A DNA stretch of 64,000 nucleotides from Ascidia mentula (GCA_947561715.1 OX387201.1:15390001-15454000); one strand, 5' to 3'; positions 21,546-32,815 are shown, counted from the stretch's first letter. Numbers and translations are program-made. The notes: generated by a model not told the origin, from the sequence alone.

Positions 21546-23483
21546 TCATATTTTGTGCAAAATCCCAATGAATACTAAATGTTTTGTATTTGATAAACAA
21601 ATTGCTTTCATTTTCAAATGTTCTTCATAAATAACCTCTTCTTTATAATTTTCTGGGTTGCATTGATAAATTCCAACCAACTGTGAGGGATATGGGTATT
21701 CAAAAAAATTATACACATCTCTAAAAACACAACATCTAAAATATCCATTGCCAATATTGGCGGTTACTTGTACACAAAAACAATCAGATGCACCAAATTT
21801 TAAAATATAAAAGTTATTTGGATATTTTGTGGAAACATCCTGTATGTCCATGCGGGTTGTGATGCATAATTGCCGCTCCTCTATGCGCTTGATCACTTGA
21901 ACAAGAGGGTTATTTCCAGACCTCACCAGTCGTTTTAGAAACTGCATGTAGTTTTCAAATTGAAAAGCACTGTAACCATCTAGTGCCCCATTTTCACATA
22001 CTTCCTGAGAAAGATGTAAGAGGCAATGAATATTGTAGACATAAAACTCTAGGCCATACAAACATCCAATTTCTTTGACAAAATGTTCCAATAAATTTTT
22101 GGCAAATTCATGATGTTTTGTTGAGAGAATTGGAGAAACTAAAATTCTCATTGCAGTGGCTAAACATACAAAATGAGAATACAATTTATTTTGCAGCACA
22201 TCTTTTAGTACAATGATGCCTGTGTACAATAAAAACTGCCTAAGTTCAGTAGCTTTCCACCTATCCAGCTCATTCAGAGATCTTGGTTTTCGTGAAAAGC
22301 ATTTTGGAATACTAGTTCGTAGATGCAAAAGTCGTACACTTATTTCATTGCAATTTGTCTGGGATATTCTTGTACTTTTTTGGCCACGAATCCAGGATAC
22401 AAGAAGCTTTTTTGTGACACCCAAACATGCTTGATGCATGTAGTCTAGTGGAAAAGATTTTATCATGTCAATATTTAAGTCACAAAACGGTGAAGTTCCA
22501 TTATGATGCTCCTCATTGCATTTTGACCTAAATGTAGCATCTGTGCGAACAGGAGACTTTAACTGTGGATATACAATCCTGCCTGCCCATTGACCTTTCT
22601 GCATACACTTATCACAACCATAATACCCACAAAAAAGTTTTGTTGCCTTTACCATAGCCCGAGCAGGTGCATCACATACAACTGATTTAAGTGTAATTGC
22701 AACGCATTTATCATTAATGTGCAATCCATGCTCATGCAGTTTTGAAACCTCCTCTATGGTGTCATGAAGAAAATCCAAGTTACTGGGCTTCGTACTCCCA
22801 CAAGCTATAGAAACTGGAAAAACAATGCCAAATACAGAACCCAAAATCGGCCAAAAGCATTTACTAGAACTTTTGAACAGAGGAAGGCCATCTACACCAA
22901 GATTTAAATCGACTGATGTGGTTATGCTGTGGCTTTTTGTGTATTCATTTAAAACAGAATATAGCTGGGCCTCTAAACCAAAATTGTAATATTCCATACC
23001 CGATTTTGTCTGGGTGTTTACGAATCTTGGTGTAGCAAGAAGTGTTCTTGAAGTTGAAGGCAAGTCATATTGACCATACATCTGCAAACCTTTTAACAAC
23101 TGATCAACAGCATTGTGTTTGATCTGATATTTAGTCACCCATTCTTGCAAAAAAACTTTAAATTCAACACAATTAATATTGTCATCTGATGATGATGATG
23201 TTTGGTCATTTAATTCAAGCAGACAAGGTAACTTATCATGTTGAACACACTCAAACCTTTTACTATGTTCTTCATCACATTCATCCATGTAGCGATTTTC
23301 ACTTTTGAAATCGTCATCATTATTGATACTACTAGGCCCACTACTAACATCAACATCTTCTTCTGAACTAGGTTCGTACACAGGTGGTCGTTTTTTCTTC
23401 AGTTTTGCACTTTTTGCTTTTATCCACCCTCGCTGATATATTTTTCGATTCATCTTCAGTAAAATCACACACAAACCTAACAA
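21546..23483 (-). CDS. tnp2-like (Transposase_21 type) transposase
   Basis: A single 645-codon frame without stops. The second Met (residue 11, MNRKIYQRGW) may be the real start since the first ten residues are hydrophobic. Order: basic N-terminus; acidic Ser-rich region (about 35-110); catalytic region from about 190 with VDLNLGVDGLPLFKSS, SVVCDAPARAMVKA and a CGYYGCDKC zinc-like pair; then FPLDYMHQACLGVTKKLL and DRWKATELRQFLLYTG, and finally NIHCLLHLSQEV..GALDGYSAFQFENYMQ. These are the conserved blocks of animal EnSpm/CACTA transposases, which cut and paste the element via its terminal repeats. The intact frame suggests recent activity or a domesticated copy. Confidence 0.8.
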   Translation of the reverse strand: MLGLCVILLKMNRKIYQRGWIKAKSAKLKKKRPPVYEPSSEEDVDVSSGPSSINNDDDFKSENRYMDECDEEHSKRFECVQHDKLPCLLELNDQTSSSSDDNINCVEFKVFLQEWVTKYQIKHNAVDQLLKGLQMYGQYDLPSTSRTLLATPRFVNTQTKSGMEYYNFGLEAQLYSVLNEYTKSHSITTSVDLNLGVDGLPLFKSSSKCFWPILGSVFGIVFPVSIACGSTKPSNLDFLHDTIEEVSKLHEHGLHINDKCVAITLKSVVCDAPARAMVKATKLFCGYYGCDKCMQKGQWAGRIVYPQLKSPVRTDATFRSKCNEEHHNGTSPFCDLNIDMIKSFPLDYMHQACLGVTKKLLVSWIRGQKSTRISQTNCNEISVRLLHLRTSIPKCFSRKPRSLNELDRWKATELRQFLLYTGIIVLKDVLQNKLYSHFVCLATAMRILVSPILSTKHHEFAKNLLEHFVKEIGCLYGLEFYVYNIHCLLHLSQEVCENGALDGYSAFQFENYMQFLKRLVRSGNNPLVQVIKRIEERQLCITTRMDIQDVSTKYPNNFYILKFGASDCFCVQVTANIGNGYFRCCVFRDVYNFFEYPYPSQLVGIYQCNPENYKEEVIYEEHLKMKAICLSNTKHLVFIGILHKI

Positions 23484-23934
23484 TTTTTACAACAACCAGT
23501 AAGATTAACTAGAACTTTCAACAATGCAAAGAATATTCGATGTATAGCGATAAAGCAAACAAATTACCGGTACCAGCAAACCTGACGCCACAACCGACTA
23601 CATGTGACAGGTTGCGCATGCGCAGTAAATTACGCAACAAATATATTTGGTGTTGTTTGCTAGAGCGAAGTTGATGAAGTTTCCTCACCTAATCCTGACA
23701 AATGGTACACGTTTATCCAAATCGGATTACACAGTAATTACTACTTCGCCTCATTTAGACATAACTTTATATTACACATTTTTACAATTACAATGCATAA
23801 TGTCGTTTCCTTCAAACAAAACATTATTTATTCTTAATTTTAAATGCAATTGACTGCAACGTTTTGCGCGTGAACGAAACATAAAAAATAACAAGTTGGT
23901 AATAGACAGTATATACCCGAGCATACTCAAATAA
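23484..23934. promoter_or_regulatory. Upstream region of the transposase
   Basis: About 450 bp of AT-rich non-coding sequence between the transposase start and the right subterminal repeats. It should hold the transposase promoter (minus strand), but no clear TATA box at a fixed distance is evident. Confidence 0.3.
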
Positions 23935-24490
23935 CGTTTCGTCCATACGACAGGATTTTATTTGGTTATTTAGTAACGTTACAAGATCGTACAATTGAAA
24001 ACGTTATTCAAATAACGTTTTCAAAACAGATTAATGCAACCAAACGAACACGTCACTATGAAACGTTTTTATTTGGTTTTTTAAGAACGTCACAACGACG
24101 TACAATTTAAAACGTAATTCAAATAACGTTTTTAAAACAGATTAATATAACCAAAGGAACACGTCAATACGAAACGTTTTTATTTAGTTGTTTAGTAACG
24201 TTGCAAGAACGTAACAATTTAAAACGTAATTTAAATAACGTTTTTAAAACACATTAATGTAACCAAAGGTACACGTCAATACAAAACGTTTTTATTTAGA
24301 TTTTTAGTAACGTTACAGGAACGTACAATTTAAAACGTAATTCAAATAACGTTTTTAAAACAGATTAATGTAACCAAACGAACACGTCAATACGAAACGT
24401 TTTTATTTAGTTGTTTAGTAACGTTACAAGATCGTACAATTTAAAAGGTAATTCAAATAACGTTTTCAAAACAGATTAATGTTGCCTCAT
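23935..24490. repeat. Right subterminal repeats (~111-bp period, 5 units)
   Basis: Five units share AAACGTTTTTATTTAGTTG, GTACAATTTAAAACGTAATT and AAAACAGATTAATG; the last motif recurs at 24023, 24134, 24246, 24357 and 24468. The AACGTT-rich make-up matches the left subterminal block, supporting a role as multimerised transposase sites. Confidence 0.85.
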
Positions 24491-25066
24491 ACAGACGTTA
24501 ATGTAAAACAGTTTTATTACGTCTTATATTAACGATACAGAAACGTTTATATCGGTACGTATGTTCAATAACATCACTAAAATGTTGTGTTTGGTCCACA
24601 CAAAAACGTTTTTTTCAAGTCGTGTTTAATTGACCGTTGAAATATCGTTTGAGTTACGTTGAAGGCCAACGTTATATCATGCAACCTTTATGCAACATTT
24701 ACTTTGACAAAAAAACGATCTGAAACCATTGGACAACTTTTAAAAAACGTTTCGAAAGTTGATATAACGTTTTGTGTTAGCTGGGTGGGCGTCACGTACT
24801 TTCGCCGATAAATGTTGCTACAAAGCGAGTCGCAAGCTTTTCTTTTGCACAAACAACCTTATACCATCCCACTATCGAATGAAATCAAAGTTGAATCAAT
24901 TCAGTCGGAGATGCTATGCTAAAATAATTTTGGTATCGTTGGAAAGATCAGCCTATGATCTGTATCGTGTAAAAAAATCATGGCGCTACCTCGTAAGGTG
25001 GCCGAGTAACGCGCGTTCAAAGTTTTGTTAACTGGCGATTTTTTTTGTCAACTAACATCCCTCTGG

Positions 25067-25250
25067 TTTTTCAAATTTTGCTATGTTCAAGAGCCAATGA
25101 AACTTATTGCCAATCTCTGTGTGATCTGTGTGCTTCATTGTGACAAATGTTTCCGTAGGCTTATATGTTCAAATAATAAAGCTATCTGTACACCGCTCAG
25201 ATGACGGATGTTGTTTTTAGAAAAATATATTTTGCCTAAAAAAGGCATTA
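25067..25250 (+). other. Resumed 3' flank of B, with small Cys-rich ORF
   Basis: From about 25075 the sequence again matches the flank of C (30561-30720). A 35-codon frame, ATG 25097 to TGA 25204, reads MKLIANLC..C and ends NNKAICTPLR. The paralogous frame in C (30586-30684) is 32 codons, differs by an in-frame 9-nt indel and ends at the same TGA. It may be an alternative last exon or a small peptide; coding status is unproven. Confidence 0.4.
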
Positions 25251-26300
25251 TTAGTTTTTCCAAATGCAAAAAAAACAGAAACAAAAAATTTTTTTTTGGT
25301 TTAAATTCATCCATTTTTTTCATTCTGCAACTTTCTCCCTTGGCACACTGGTCCATTAAATTACGCAGGAGCTTGCTTGTGTGTCTAAAGGTATAACTTA
25401 CAGGGAATAACTTTTACTGTAAAACTTACGTTCTTGTAAGTTACACGTATCGAGTCTATGGTAGTTGATAGAAAAATATCAAAAAAACGTGCAATCGTGC
25501 ATGCTTAGTTGATAACAATATATCGGATGAGCAAACCTGAATTTTTCTTTGCTTTAAAGATTACGATCGGGTGTGCAAACGTATTCTCCGATCTACCTAT
25601 TCAACAGCAAATATAAGAAACGATACTTGTTCGATGACAACTAATAATTGTAAAGTTATGATACAATTGTTGTGTGTTTTCTTTCCAATATTTGTAGAGT
25701 TTTGTTTTGCGCTGCGCACCAATTTGTTTCGATCAAGGTAAGACATCAATCAAACCTCTCTGAAGTTACCAGAGATATTCCTGAGGGAATATAACCTGCT
25801 CTTTTTGTATGTGTATATGTATACATTCTTTGTTATTGCTTGGGCATTTACAGATGTTGTTAACTTTACTTCTGCCATTTCGGCGAAATATTTTAATTTC
25901 AATTGAATTTCACGCACGAATAAACACAGCTTCATACGGTATTTTAAAAACGAAACACCAGCATTGCACATCAATTAGAACACGATGTCTTTCAAGAAAC
26001 ATTAAAAATAACTCTAACACCAATATGTTATCAATGTTTAGGATCATTTTTTATACAAGGTTAGGCAGCAGTGGTTTTGGTTGCGAGCGTATACAAAGGC
26101 AGATAATGCAAAGGTCGCTATAGGCGAACATTTGAAACCTCACCGGGCCGTAGGATTTTTTTAATTTTTACGGCCCGGAAAAGTTTCAACTGTTCCCCTA
26201 TGCAAGAGACCATGTCGCCATTCTCTACGCGGGTAAAGGTCTCTTATATGTCGTCACCTGCGATTAAGCTCATTTCGCTGGGAAACTTGAAAACCGTTGC
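25251..26300. other. No gene seen
   Basis: AT-rich sequence with short ORFs lacking domain or paralogue support. The motif TTCTTGTAAGTTACAC (25431) recurs at about 31912 (5' of gene D), which hints at a shared dispersed repeat. Confidence 0.4.
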
Positions 26301-26309
26301 CATTTTGAC

Positions 26310-27230
26310 TTATGTACCAATTTAATAATATTCCAGACAATAATTTTTTTTTTGAAAATTAGTGTAGATTAATTAATCTAAGAACATGTATATCTCATTG
26401 CCATTGCGTTCTTGAACACCTATAAAATTAATCGCAACAATATGGTTTTGACTGTGGGTATTTTATTTTAAGACTAGAAAATGTCGATTGCGGCCCTAAG
26501 TTCAATTGTAGTTTTAAGCATGTTCCGGGACAAAGAATTTTTTTAAAATTCAGAACATGTATATCACAATATCAATGCGTTTTTTAAACACCTTTGAAGT
26601 ATATCGCAACGAAATGGGTTGACCGGGGTCACGACATGTGAATCCCAGAATGCGCGTATATGTTCCTCAATGTGTACACAGCGATCATTTGCGGCGCTGA
26701 ATACAAGTGCCAATTTAATAATGATCCGGGCCATAGGCCTACAGTTTTTTCAAATCATTGGTGTAGATAAAGGTCAGAGCATGTAGGTCTCATTACCATT
26801 GCGTTTCTTCGAACACCATACAAAGTAAATCGCAACGAAATGTGTTTGACCGCGTTCATGCTGTGTGATTCCCAGCATTAGTTGCGATATACTTTATCCA
26901 TGTTCTGAGCTTTATCTACACCAATTTTTAAAAAAATCTATGCCCCGGAACATGCTCAAAACTTCAATCTAACTCAGAGCCGCAATCGACATTTTGTAGG
27001 CCAGTCTTATAATTAAACCACCCACAGTCAAAATCATTTCGTTTAGATATATTTTATAGGTGTTCAAAGAATGCAATGATACACCAATTCAAAACAATCT
27101 ATGGCTCGGAACATTATTAAATTGGCACTTGTATGCAGCGCCCCAAAGGCTCGCTGTGTACGCTTTGACAAACGATGAGCATGCTGCGATTCACACGGTC
27201 AAACCCATTTCGTTGCCATATACTTTATTG
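26310..27230. repeat. Complex inverted/direct repeat cluster (MITE-like)
   Basis: Three direct, diverged copies of a ~200-bp block (GTGTAGAT..AAG..CATGTA..TC..T.CCATTGCGTT) start near 26345, 26540 and 26765, and inverted counterparts follow: 26440-26545 pairs with about 26930-27040, and 26690-26740 with about 27095-27165. No ORF is supported. Probably nested palindromic non-autonomous DNA elements. Confidence 0.7.
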
Positions 27231-27540
27231 GTTTTAAAAAATTGTAACTTTATCAGTATAAATATTTTTAGAGACCTTCTTGGATTACAATATTTGTTAT
27301 TACAACTAATTTTTTTTATTTTTGTCATGAGTTAATGTACTATTGGTGCAAATATGTTGTTTGAAACTAAGTTTACTCATGCGTAAATTAATTTCAGCGA
27401 AAAATGTTAATTTAGCCGAATTGGCGGTTGTCTTTTCTACTGATGAAGTTCAAAGCCGTAGGTTGTTGTATTATATCTCTTGTAATCTTGAGTTTTGGCG
27501 TAAAGGTAAGATTATGACAATAAATTAGTTTAAAAACTTA
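27231..27540. other. No gene seen
   Basis: AT-rich spacer between the repeat cluster and the start of the paralogue C segment (similarity to the 5' flank of B starts near 27545). Confidence 0.4.
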
Positions 27541-27617
27541 CCTAAAGTAAAGTAAGCTTTTGGTTTAAATTTTGTAAATTGTTTGGTTTAGACTGCGATG
27601 GTACTCAGTAGTACGTT

Positions 27618-27797
27618 TCTAACTGTGATTCTACCATATAACATTTTAGCTGTCTTACGAAATTTGATGAGATTAGCAAACCGGTTAGCATCACTGGTTA
27701 CTGTCAATGGAATTTGGATCTTAGAACCCGCTGAAAAATATGTCTTTTGTGATAGAACCGGATGACAAATAATTTGAATCCCACCAGCCACCACTGG
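27618..27797. repeat. Insertion in the 5' flank of C relative to B
   Basis: Compared with 8830-8875 in the flank of B, C carries about 175 extra bases between GTACGTTTCTAACTG and ACTGGTTATA. No terminal repeats were identified with certainty. Confidence 0.45.
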
Positions 27798-28124
27798 TTA
27801 TATGGCATTCAAATCCCCGAATGGCAATCTATCAAAATGCGCAACTTGTCGATTATCATAGGCTATAGCCTACATAACTTAGGGTTCAACGTAACTCTAC
27901 GCAGTTGGTCGATATAATGCCATGGCATGGGCTACAAATATATTCATATGTTTGCGCTTTCGTGTTCAAATTTGATCTAACTGCTAAAAAAATAACTGCA
28001 ACTGAATGGTCCAATATTTAGATGTGCAACAAAAATAATGAATACTGTTTGCCCCACTGTTTCTTCGACCAGAGGCTGTAAAACCTGTATTTACAAAACA
28101 GTTATGCCTGCAATTATTTTATAG

Positions 28125-30272
28125 GTTAGCCAGCAAGTACCTAGACCAATATTTGGGAATGATGGGACGTGTAAGTGGAAGGTAGGCTCTATTCCATAAA
28201 CAAGCCTAAAGTTTTACCACATAAATATGTTTTATCAATGAGCATTTAACTTGCTGGATGTTATGGCACACTATGCACTAAAAGTAAATATTGTACAGGG
28301 TGAACCAGTTCGCCTTCTGTTGCACAATGGCTCTGGCTTTATATCTGGTTTCTGTGGTCCAAAGGAATTCTACAATCCAACAGCACACAAGTGTGTGCAA
28401 TGTATTGGTAAATTTAGCAATTGTTGCCGAAATACTTTGGAGAAATGCCATTACACCAGGTAGGTTATTGCACCAACTGTTATAAAAATACTTTAAAAAA
28501 ATGCTTTCTGTGGATTAACGTAGGCATTCTGTTGCTGTGGATATAAACAGACATAAAATATGGGTATTTCTATACTACAAGTCTGTTTTTGTTGATCATT
28601 TGTCTGTAGTAAATCACATTTGAAATAATATGGCTCTAACTAAAAAAAGCAGTAGCTTTTTCCTGCAGGATCAGCCTGCCTCATCAGGCATATATATTTC
28701 GCCCAATGGGCATCTTCAGTTCCTTGAAGTAAACACAATATATTATTTAAAAATGTCTGAAAAACAACAACAGAAAAAAGGGCTAGGTCTGCATCTGCAG
28801 TTTTGGTTAGATCCCAATTTTTCAATATTTGAAGTCGGTTTTGATATCCAGTTTTAGTGATCACCATGAAAAACTGCGATGACCTATGTAAACTCCCGAA
28901 AAACATAACATTGGGTGTAAAGCCTTGCATCTGCAGTTTTGGTTAGATCCCAATATTTCAATTTTTGATGTCAGTTTAAAAATATATTGTTTATGTAGAG
29001 AACAATGTCGTGCTGAAGGGCTGATTTCACCACCCAACACATCTCAACCACCTGCTGCAAATGAAACTTTTCCAACCGAAGCAACCATGATATCAGCTAA
29101 TATAAGTGGAGGCAACAAAACAACACCAAATATGGAGAAGGTACAATTGCATTGCTCAAATGCCTTTAATACTGAGAGCAGACTGTGTTTTGACTGCTGT
29201 AAAATCAGATTACAGACTCCACTGTTTTCCTATGTTAGATAGATATATCTGTAGTCTAAAAAGCGCATTATCATGCTTTTTAGAAAGACACTTAAAACCC
29301 AAAAGAGTCACTAAGGCAACTTTTGTACAAACAGGTTTTTGGTACCATGATTTAATGTTCAGGCAAATAAACATATACATGTTTTGTAACCATTTTTCCA
29401 AGGGCAAAACATAAATCGTAGGGAAGGACCTTGTACTTTTTACTGTAACTTTTGAGCTTTTTTTACAGCTCAAATTCGACAATTATTGCGGTCTACAAAA
29501 TATGATAAATAATCCTAAGTCATCTGTCTGTTTAAAGTTTAACTACGACTTTAAAACAGACAGACAACTTGGATTATTTATCATATTTTGTACTAATCCG
29601 TTACTGAGTCTCTGTCAGCCATAGAGACTATACAGGTGATTCAAAGAAATCAAACTCTCATTAGTGAAGTCTACAACCATTCTCCAATTTTTTGTCCTGA
29701 CAATTTTGCTCAAAACTTATCCGACCACTTGACAACACTTTGGTTGAAATTGTCATTGGCCCATCTAAGAATACGTAGTTGAATATACAAGCAAAGTGTT
29801 TTAACAATACCTAATTGTAACTTAAAATACCTTGTCCGAGGTATCCCTGTGTCCAGGGCATCCCCAATCTCCCTTACTTGGCATATTAAAAGGTAAATCT
29901 GATTCCTCCCCTAACACAGGATTAACATGTTTTGTGTAAACTGTACTATACTAGTCAATATATATACATTTCGCACAATTCTCAAACTGATTCTTATGTA
30001 GGAAACAAGTGTTGTGTTGATTTCGAGTAACTCTAATTTGGACACTTTCTACTATTTTGCAGCCTCCCTCACAATCACTGTCACTGATTGCGAGAATTTC
30101 AGTGGGCGTCGTTGTCGTTGTTGTTGCTTTTATTATCATCATCATTGTCTGTTATAAGTTTATTCCCTGTTTTCAAAAACGGGTTCAAAAGAAGTGGAGC
30201 AGTTTTGTCTCATGGTTTCGGAACTGTCAACCTGTCTACAACCCTGCCCCAATACAAGAGGAAAATCTGTGA
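28125..30272 (+). CDS. Receptor paralogue C (single stalk exon)
   Basis: Four phase-consistent exons: 28125-28181, 28299-28459, 28999-29140 and 30063-30272. They encode VSQQVPRPIFGNDGTCKWK; the module GFCGPKEFYNPTAHKCVQC..NCCRNTLEKC; a short stalk with NTS, NET and NIS sequons ending NKTTPNMEK; and a last exon PPSQSLSLIARISVG, a strongly hydrophobic TM of Val/Ile, CYKFIPCFQKRVQKKWSSF and a tail ending PAPIQEENL. The TM-proximal CYKFIPCF and basic stretch are nearly identical to B, so the cytoplasmic side is under constraint. No signal-peptide exon was recognised, as in A and B; an alternative is a type III (signal-less) topology such as in BCMA/TACI-type receptors. C shows the ancestral-looking arrangement before stalk amplification in B. 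Confidence 0.65.
29495..29591. repeat. Near-perfect 44-bp-arm hairpin in last intron of C
   Basis: Arms 29495-29538 and 29548-29591 around the same loop as in B (15963-16059). Sequence and position relative to the TM exon are conserved between paralogues. Confidence 0.85.
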
Positions 30273-30585
30273 ATAACATTATAAAGTCGTTACTGAGAGC
30301 TTAAGGGCTTTTTGACGTACTCCCATATACCGTATTTACTCGATTGTGAGCTGCACGTAAATGTTAAAGGCAAAGTTAGCTGACCCCAACAATATTTGTC
30401 AACAAATCTGTCGTTTAAAATTGTCTGATATGCTGATAACTGCTTTAATTTTTAAATCACTTTTCATAATGCACATCTCGTTTTTATTGCCTTGCTATGA
30501 TTGTTTCGAGTTTGGTGCTGTTTCCACTATAGGAAACGCTGTCTATGTTGTTACGTTTTTCACATTATGCTGTGTTCAAGTGCCA

Positions 30586-30684
30586 ATGAAACTTATTGCC
30601 AATCTTTGTGTGCTTTATTGTGACAAATGTTTCCGTAGGTTTATATGTTCAAATAACAAAGCTATCTGTACACCGCTTAGATGA
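30586..30684 (+). CDS. Small Cys-rich ORF downstream of C
   Basis: ATG to TGA, 32 codons, five Cys including CDKCF and ending NNKAICTPLR. Compared with the copy after B (25097-25204) it differs by 9 nt in frame and a few conservative substitutions, with the stop conserved. It could be a small peptide, an alternative terminal exon of the receptor gene, or non-coding sequence preserved by recent duplication. No domain recognised. Confidence 0.3.
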   Translation: MKLIANLCVLYCDKCFRRFICSNNKAICTPLR

Positions 30685-30774
30685 CGGATGTTGTTTTCAG
30701 AAAAATATATTTTGCCGAAAAAGGGCATTATTAGTTTTTCCAACTGCCAAATGAAAAAAAAAACATGAAATGAA

Positions 30775-30900
30775 ATTCCTGTTGCTGCCAGGCATATTAC
30801 AATTAAAAATGTACTGATCTTCTGGCATAAACGTACTGTATTTTACGACGTTTCGTCTGCCATGCGGCGAGACTTCATCAGGTATAACGCAACAATTGAA
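30775..30900 (-). mobile_element. Penelope-like terminal remnant
   Basis: Shares TGCTGCCAGGCATATT and a CTTCTGGCA block with the end of the Penelope insertion at 7496-7560, followed by a hammerhead-like motif. No protein part remains. Confidence 0.7.
30843..30883 (-). ncRNA. Hammerhead ribozyme-like motif
   Basis: Minus strand: CTGATGA, stem II GTCTCGCC-GCAT-GGCAGAC, GAAA, a minimal stem III (ACGTCGT) and A at the cleavage site. Core bases are all present; stem I is uncertain by eye. Confidence 0.7.
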
Positions 30901-30949
30901 TCACACTGAAACACGCAGGGGCACAAAAGAAAAAGGGGGAACGAGGTAC

Positions 30950-32815
30950 GTAAATTTGGTACCAAATTTTAGATGCAGCATAACTGCTGCAAATTTTGTC
31001 TAAACTCCTTAAAATACCCAATATACTTGGAAATGATAACCTCATTCAATTTCATTTGCAGTGGTTATGGAGAATTTTTCTTCTGTTCTCCAGCAAAATT
31101 TAGTTTGTATTTTGGTTTATTTTTTTTTGCTTTCTAAACGTTTTAAATTTGGACAAATATCGCTAAAGGAACAAATTTGTAAACCAATCTTTGATCCACA
31201 AATTTCATACCTTTATGACATATACGCTTTCGTATTACTCCATCCATTTTTAAACCTAAACGCACCATATAGAATGAAAGGCAAAACATGCGTGAATTGA
31301 TTAACTTGTTAAATAACCCTTGGTAATGTGTGCGTATTCGTATAATATATTTGACCCCAAATCATCAGTAATTAATAGTGTGTTAAAGTGGCAAACTCGT
31401 TATAGTTTGTCTGCAAAGGGAGATGATAAATCTGCTGAGTTTCATATTTGTTTAAACTTGATTTACCACCCATGTAGTCAGCGCTCACAGAAGACACCAC
31501 AAAAAAGTCAGAAAAGCGAGTTGACATAAACGAGTCACCTTGAATGTTGAAACGTAACATTTTTGTTATTGCGAGACCAAAGATATTTTGGCAAAATTAT
31601 CCTCATGAATAACGAATCGTGGATGCCATCTGGCGGAAATATATATTTCTGTGCTTGGTTGAAGAAAACCACACAATGTTGCTATTGGTTTGTGGAAATT
31701 TATTTTGGTTTTCAGCAGGGTCACCGCCTTTGACCTAAAATAAGGTGGTAATCGACCATCACTTGCTACCAGATATCAAATTTGGCTTAAAAACATTGCT
31801 TTCATGTGTTTTAACGATGTATGCGCATCACAACATGTCAAGCAAAAATTTATAATCTACAAAAACAGACCCAGGCAGACAGTCCTTTGCAAACGGAAGG
31901 AAAAATGACATTCTTGTAAGTTACACACTTCTGTGTTTTTTTTTGAAGTTGCAAATTCATTTCCCTCAAGTTTACCGTTCATCGTGTAGCGAACTTACAA
32001 GGTAAAAGCATAACTGCAGCTCACACTGTCACACAACATGTATCATTTTCACACTGTAGTGTATCGCAAAGGTAACACAGACCATCAGATTGTTTATCTA
32101 TTAGATGCAAAAATTGAAATATTGTGTGTACTGTCAATAAGATTTTTGAAGCATACAGGCTAAGGATTTTTCGTTCAAAGTTAAGAATAAGCCTGGTGAG
32201 AAATGCTACACGAGAATGCGAGATTGTGCATCATTACGAAACTCTCATAACAACTGTAGGTAACATGTTCCTTATACGGTTCTGCAAGATTGTGGTTGTT
32301 GTGCGTATGATGGTGGGTGACAAATGTATTGTTGCGTATATGTCTTATTCATGCCTTGTTATTGCGACATACTAAAGGTAAGATGACGACTGTAGATCTA
32401 CCAACATGAGCAAGAAATATTATAAATATATGACAAGTGTGTAAGCATATTTCGTGTGTTTGTCAAAGGAATGTGTATACCCATAGTGAATAGCGCAAAC
32501 CAATGGTAACGTCACATATGGAAAAACATTGCATAAATTCATCAATTAATCTGAATAAAAAGTAACGCAAGTTAACTCAGCATCAAAAGTCTTTTACCTT
32601 TAGTTGCACTAAAGTGGCAATCCATTATCAAAAACGGATTATTAGAAAATTCACTTATCTAAACTTGTTTTCAATCCCTGTGTTATTAGATGCAAACGAA
32701 GCAATAATTAGGTGACGCAATATGTTGTCATCTGCTACGTAACGGCGTTAATATCATCTTTTACTCACCTGCGCTTTCAAAATATGCTGGCATCCCACTG
32801 CTGTGTAGGTAGCCT
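30950..32815. other. Intergenic region upstream of D
   Basis: No supported gene. Parts match the region upstream of gene E: GTTGAAACGTAACAT (31546 and 37428), TCGTGGATG..TCTGGCGG (31617 and 37113), and a block around 32690-32720 and 38340-38380. This shows that D and E lie on duplicated segments of about 5.5 kb. Confidence 0.5.

Larger units (their letters stand above)
18535..24785 (-). mobile_element. EnSpm/CACTA-like DNA transposon with two genes
   Basis: Ends are CCCAGCTAACA.AAAACG at the left and its complement at the right (…TGTTAGCTGGG, end 24785). Just inside both ends are subterminal repeats rich in AACGTT. The element encodes, on the minus strand, a tnp2-type transposase (21546-23483) and a spliced DUF4806 protein (19334-21456), a pair seen together in animal elements of this kind. 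The termini do not begin CACTA, so the family label rests on the transposase. A TG dinucleotide flanks both sides and may be the target duplication. Confidence 0.7.
17808..25066. mobile_element. DNA element with ~140-bp terminal inverted repeats, carrying a nested insertion
   Basis: 17808-17946 is the near-exact reverse complement of 24924-25066 (starts CCAGAGGGATGTTAGTTGAC). Between the ends lie about 0.6 kb of non-coding sequence on the left, the 6.25-kb EnSpm-like element (18535-24785), and a short right arm. It also has a 126-bp direct repeat (18341-18466 and 24798-24923). No transposase of its own is visible, so it is a non-autonomous or foldback element that later received the inner one. 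Confidence 0.75.

Noticed and set aside
21546..23483. KDZ or Zisupton-type assignment for the transposase
   Set aside because: The DxxVDGLPLF-like, CDAPAR and PLDYMH blocks fit tnp2/EnSpm-type proteins better, although the termini are atypical.
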